36,169 nt of DNA from an uncultured Bacteroidota bacterium (GTDB lineage: Bacteria; Bacteroidota; Bacteroidia; Chitinophagales; Saprospiraceae). The notes beneath the pieces are model-generated. The model saw nothing but the letters and a program-made list of their open reading frames with translations. It did no database searches and was not told the origin of the DNA. The position numbers and the translations under genes are program-made. The stretch's first letter is position 1. The number at the start of each line of letters is the position of its first letter. The DNA lies in NCBI GenBank assembly GCA_937926185.1, contig CALEYM010000589.1:1-36169 (forward strand), read 5' to 3'. Shown here one piece after another: positions 33,007 to 36,169 of this stretch.

Positions 33007-34001
33007 CCGCGCGGGAAATTTTACAAAAGTTTGAAAATCAAAATGTGCTGATCGTCGGCGATGTCATGCTCGACCGGTACCTGACCGGTACGGTAAGCCG
33101 CATCTCTCCGGAAGCGCCGGTGCCCGTTGTGTTGCACCGGGCAACCGAAGACCGCCTGGGCGGCGCGGCCAACGTGGCGCTCAATATTCGGGCGCTCGGC
33201 GCAATCCCCGTGCTCTGTACGGTGGTGGGCCAGGACGCCGAGGGTCGGGCGCTGCGGCGCATGCTGCCGGAAGCCGGTATGACGGACAGCGGCCTGATAT
33301 TGTCCGAAACCCGCCGAACGACGGTAAAAACCCGGGTACTCGGCAACAACCAGCAAATGTTGCGCATCGACCAGGAAGATGATCACGATCTTTCCAAACC
33401 GGAGGAGCAAACCCTGGTGGAGCGCGTGGTATCGTTGTTGAACAGCACACCCTTCCAGGCCGTAATTTTACAGGACTATAATAAGGGCGTATTGACGCCT
33501 GCCGCGATCGAAGCCGTGCTGGCCGCGGCCCGGCAACGCGGCATTTTCACGGCCGTTGACCCTAAAAAGCACAACTTTTTCGCTTTTCGTGGCGCGGATT
33601 TGTTTAAACCCAATCTCAAGGAAATCCGGGACAGCGTTCCGTTTCAGGTACAGGCGGAACCCGGTTCTTTGCAACAGGCCGCCAATTTTTTACATAAAAA
33701 ACTGGAACACCGGATTACCATGATCACGCTTTCAGAAAAAGGCTTATTTTTGGAGAATCAAAAAGAAGCGCGGCTGTATCCGACAGTGCCCAGGAATGTG
33801 GCGGATGTGAGCGGCGCGGGTGATACCGTGATCAGCGTGGCAGCCCTTGGGCTGGCAGCCAATCTGGCATTGCCTGTCGTGGCTGCCTTATCCAACCTGG
33901 CCGGCGGGCAAGTGTGCGAATTCCCCGGCGTAGTGCCGGTACAGCGCCATATTCTGGAAGCGGAACTCAATCATTGGTTGCTTGAAAACAAATACGCATG
34001 A
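33003..34001 (+). CDS. rfaE1: D-glycero-beta-D-manno-heptose-7-phosphate kinase (PfkB/RfaE1 family)
   Basis: A 332-residue ribokinase-family kinase that phosphorylates heptose 7-phosphate at C1 in the ADP-heptose pathway for lipopolysaccharide or surface glycans. Motifs are VLIVGDVMLDRYLTGTVSRI, PVPVVLHRATEDRLGGAANV, ILQDYNKGVLT, AVDPKKHNFFAFRGADLFKP and the anion hole with catalytic base DVSGAGDT (Asp274). Only the kinase domain is present; the nucleotidyltransferase half of bifunctional HldE is absent and must be encoded elsewhere. It overlaps its upstream and downstream neighbours by 4 bp each (ATGA), so the three genes form a tight operon. Confidence 0.92.
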   Translation: MTAREILQKFENQNVLIVGDVMLDRYLTGTVSRISPEAPVPVVLHRATEDRLGGAANVALNIRALGAIPVLCTVVGQDAEGRALRRMLPEAGMTDSGLILSETRRTTVKTRVLGNNQQMLRIDQEDDHDLSKPEEQTLVERVVSLLNSTPFQAVILQDYNKGVLTPAAIEAVLAAARQRGIFTAVDPKKHNFFAFRGADLFKPNLKEIRDSVPFQVQAEPGSLQQAANFLHKKLEHRITMITLSEKGLFLENQKEARLYPTVPRNVADVSGAGDTVISVAALGLAANLALPVVAALSNLAGGQVCEFPGVVPVQRHILEAELNHWLLENKYA

Positions 34002-35038
34002 GACCTTTTTTTTCCGTTTTATTGCTCCTTGCCGGTAGCCATTTCCTGTCCGGACAACCAAATGGCGCGCCTGATACCTTGTTGGTGTTAAATTTTTCTA
34101 ACCCGGATGATACGCTGATGTTGCCTGCCGCCGGCGGTAATGATAACGAATGGGTGAATTGGGACGGCGATCAATTGGAAAGTGGTTGTGGAGAACAGGG
34201 ACAGGACCCGGTGCCAGGCGCCTGGTATCGCGAAAGCGACCTGGGCGAAACTACGGGTGGCCCCGTCAATTATGCTTACACCAGTTGTTCCTGGCTGGCA
34301 GAGATTAAACCGAATAACAATTGGTTGATTACTCCCCCCATTCAAATATCAGACTCCAGTTACCGGCTTTCCTGGCGGTCGATGTCCTTTCAGGGGCCGC
34401 AACATCTTGACGGATACAAAGTAGTAGTATCTGAAAGTTTAAACCTCCCGGATACCGCTTATTTTAAAGATACGCTCTTTGCTGCCGCCGAGATGCTTGG
34501 CAATCAGGCAATTTACACCCTCAACCTGGAAGATTACCAATTTTCAGCAGGATACATCCATGCCGACAGCTATCAGGACCTGAACTATTTTTTTATCGAT
34601 CCCAACCTGGGAGGAGATGATGGACTCTTCCACGGGAAATTGGAACCGCATACCGTTTCTCTGGCGGCTTACACCGGCAAAACGATTTATATCGCATTTG
34701 TGCACGATTCTGAAAATGATTTTATACTCCAAATCGATGATATTGTTGTGAGTAACCAAACCTCGGCCGTACGCGACATTCCGGAACTCACCCGTTTCAG
34801 CGTGCAACCCAATCCGGTGCGGGGATCCGCGATCATTTCCTGGGAATTGAGCCGCTCGTTGCCCGGTCTCAGTCTGCGGCTCAGCAATTTATCGGGTCAA
34901 ATGATCTGGCATACACCGTTAGGCAACGCCAGTCATGCCAATTACCTGTTTGATGCAAACGCGCTTGCGCCCGGCGTTTATTTCTGTACTTTGCTTACGG
35001 ACAGTGGTCAATCTACCCGCAAATTGGTGAAGTTATAA
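33998..35038 (+). CDS. Secreted protein with choice-of-anchor J-like domain and T9SS sorting domain
   Basis: A 346-residue exported protein. Signal peptide residues 1 to about 19 (FFSVLLLLAGSHFLSG). The main domain (about 25-255) is a jelly-roll of the cleaved-adhesin/choice-of-anchor type, with NNWLITPPIQI, YRLSWRSMSFQGPQHLDGYK, YIAFVHDSENDFILQIDDIV and a probable disulphide between Cys residues near 64 and 93. The C-terminal type A T9SS domain begins at RFSVQPNPVRGSAIISW and ends YFCTLLTDSGQSTRKLVKL. It is therefore delivered to the cell surface, probably as an adhesin or glycan-binding protein (inference). It is joined to rfaE1 by an ATGA overlap, an odd pairing of a sugar kinase with a secreted cargo. 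Confidence 0.88.
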   Translation: MRPFFSVLLLLAGSHFLSGQPNGAPDTLLVLNFSNPDDTLMLPAAGGNDNEWVNWDGDQLESGCGEQGQDPVPGAWYRESDLGETTGGPVNYAYTSCSWLAEIKPNNNWLITPPIQISDSSYRLSWRSMSFQGPQHLDGYKVVVSESLNLPDTAYFKDTLFAAAEMLGNQAIYTLNLEDYQFSAGYIHADSYQDLNYFFIDPNLGGDDGLFHGKLEPHTVSLAAYTGKTIYIAFVHDSENDFILQIDDIVVSNQTSAVRDIPELTRFSVQPNPVRGSAIISWELSRSLPGLSLRLSNLSGQMIWHTPLGNASHANYLFDANALAPGVYFCTLLTDSGQSTRKLVKL

Positions 35039-35068
35039 ACAGGCGTCTGTAGCGATTTTTAAAATCGT

Positions 35069-35100
35069 TTGTTTATTGCCGGAAGATTTTTGTTTCTTTG
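35069..35100 (+). promoter_or_regulatory. Possible promoter of nusB
   Basis: TTG (35069-35071), 21 nt, TTTCTTTG (35093-35100), one mismatch from TAnnTTTG. The leader to the ATG at 35149 is about 40 nt. Confidence 0.45.
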
Positions 35101-35148
35101 CGCGCAAATGCTCCCCTTCGCTCACCCGCAAACGTTATTTGAAAGTTT

Positions 35149-36084
35149 ATGTTAAGTCGCCGCAGCGTTCGAATCAAAGTTATGCAACTGTTGTACATGC
35201 TCAATCGCGATGAGCAGCTCAGTTTTCCCGATTTGTTAAAAGGGTACAACGACGGCATCTGGAAAACGTATGAAATTTATGTTTTCCACCTGTATTTGTT
35301 GCTTAAAGTAGCGCAATACGCCGAAAAAGACGCTGCGATCCGGGCAGCCAAATTGCTGCCTTCCGACGAAGACAAAACTTTCACTCCCCTTCTGTATACT
35401 AATTCCTGTACGCAAAGTTTGGCGAATCATGTGGGTTTTCTAAATATCGTCGCCCAACATAAGCTTAATGAAAACCTGGACGAGGATCATATCCGGAGGA
35501 TGTATCAGCAATTCATTGAAACGGAGGAATATAAAAAATACATGGCGTTGGAAACACCCACTGACGCCGATCACGCCAAAATTTTGCTGGAATTGTATAA
35601 ATTCCTGACAACCAACGATATTTTCATCGAAATGACGGAAGACCGGTTCAACAACTGGCAGGACGACGAATCGCTGGTTGTGGGCGCCATGAAAAAAACA
35701 CTGAAAGTCATGCCGTTGGAAGGTGAATTTTATAAAGAATATGAACCCTCCGATGAGACCGTGCGCGAATTTGGCGAGCAACTCCTGCGTAAAACCTGCC
35801 AGGAAGATCAGCCGCTTTTTGAGCTCATCGCGCCGAATCTTAAAAACTGGGACGCCGACCGGGTCGCCATACTGGATATGATCATGCTCAAAATGGCCCT
35901 GTGCGAACTCCTGCATTTCCCGACCATTCCCACCAAAGTTACGCTCAATGAATTTGTGGAGATATCCAAAACGTACTCCACTGAAAACAGCAAAGATTTC
36001 ATCAACGGTATTCTGGACCGCCTGATGAAAAAACTGGTGAAAGAAGAGAAAATTGTCAAGGAGGGCCGGGGGCTGGTAGAATAA
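35149..36084 (+). CDS. nusB: Transcription antitermination factor NusB (long Bacteroidota form)
   Basis: A 311-residue protein whose last 130 or so residues are the NusB fold (WDADRVAILDMIMLKMALCE, FPTIPTKVTLNEFVEISKTY, STENSKDFINGILDRLMKKL), acting with NusE/S10 on boxA RNA in rRNA antitermination. The first 20 residues (MLSRRSVRIKVMQLLYMLNR) carry the usual NusB N-terminal arginine-rich RNA-binding helix. They are separated from the core by about 160 residues of helical, acidic sequence, so the protein is twice the E. coli length. The long form is usual in this phylum. The gene is monocistronic here, followed directly by repeat element E. Confidence 0.93.
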   Translation: MLSRRSVRIKVMQLLYMLNRDEQLSFPDLLKGYNDGIWKTYEIYVFHLYLLLKVAQYAEKDAAIRAAKLLPSDEDKTFTPLLYTNSCTQSLANHVGFLNIVAQHKLNENLDEDHIRRMYQQFIETEEYKKYMALETPTDADHAKILLELYKFLTTNDIFIEMTEDRFNNWQDDESLVVGAMKKTLKVMPLEGEFYKEYEPSDETVREFGEQLLRKTCQEDQPLFELIAPNLKNWDADRVAILDMIMLKMALCELLHFPTIPTKVTLNEFVEISKTYSTENSKDFINGILDRLMKKLVKEEKIVKEGRGLVE

Positions 36085-36090
36085 GAAAGC

Positions 36091-36169
36091 AGGTTAGAAG
36101 GTTACTGGTTAGAAGGTTAGAGGGTTTCTGGTTACCTGAACCAGAAACCCTCTAACCTTCTAACCAGTA
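36091..36169. repeat. Tandem/inverted repeat with 31-bp perfect hairpin after nusB (element E)
   Basis: Two copies of GGTTAGAAGGTTA (36092-36104 and 36108-36120) lead into a perfect 31-bp stem, 36103-36133 against 36139-36169, with a 5-nt loop (ACCTG). The right arm reaches the end of the window and may continue. It starts 7 nt after the nusB stop, whose context CTGGTAGAATAAG resembles the unit CTGGTTAGAAGG. Confidence 0.92.

Overview
The window reads as a chromosomal segment of a Bacteroidota bacterium, most likely of the Saprospiria type; that class-level guess is inference. The evidence is: two secreted proteins ending in type IX secretion (T9SS) sorting domains; the Bacteroidota promoter pattern TTG-N19-21-TAnnTTTG upstream of several genes; almost no Shine-Dalgarno sequences except a strong one before rpsU; a NusB of about 310 residues; tandem 800-residue FtsX/MacB permeases; and a thioester alpha-2-macroglobulin carrying a TonB-receptor-like insert. 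No plasmid, phage, insertion sequence, rRNA, tRNA or CRISPR array is visible.

Layout. 1-2505: end of a LolD/MacB-type ABC ATPase, a small eRF1-like protein on the minus strand and an outer-membrane beta-barrel. 2563-9891 (minus): the giant alpha-2-macroglobulin and a dicarboxylate/amino acid symporter. 10140-17619: three tandem paralogous ABC permeases without their own ATPase. 17691-18136 (minus): two small overlapping unknown ORFs. 18300-22265: a cation/proton antiport cluster, nhaA-kefF-kefC. 22329-24278: a lipoprotein with a duplicated His/Cys motif, a 48-residue protein on the minus strand and a TerC-family membrane protein on the minus strand. 24502-29491: a secreted subtilase followed 7 bp later by a histone-deacetylase-fold enzyme. 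29607-30711: rpsU and a XerC/D recombinase. 30852-35038: acyl-CoA dehydrogenase, metallo-beta-lactamase-fold hydrolase, heptose-7-phosphate kinase (rfaE1) and a T9SS cargo protein, the last three joined by ATGA overlaps. 35149-36084: nusB.

The most unusual signal is not a protein. At least seven gene ends carry short tandem repeats (7-10 bp units) that start at, or within a few bases of, the stop codon. In four of these places the repeats are followed by their own reverse complement, giving perfect stems of 17, 21, 27 and 31 bp. The unit differs from locus to locus (AATGTGGTC at two loci, GGGTTTATGA, GGTTAGAA-type, GCAGTAG, CAATGACG), but the architecture is the same. In several cases the unit resembles the last bases of the adjacent gene. 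At one locus the repeat runs into the reading frame and encodes the last residues of the alpha-2-macroglobulin. This looks like a recurrent process acting at gene 3' ends rather than one dispersed sequence family.
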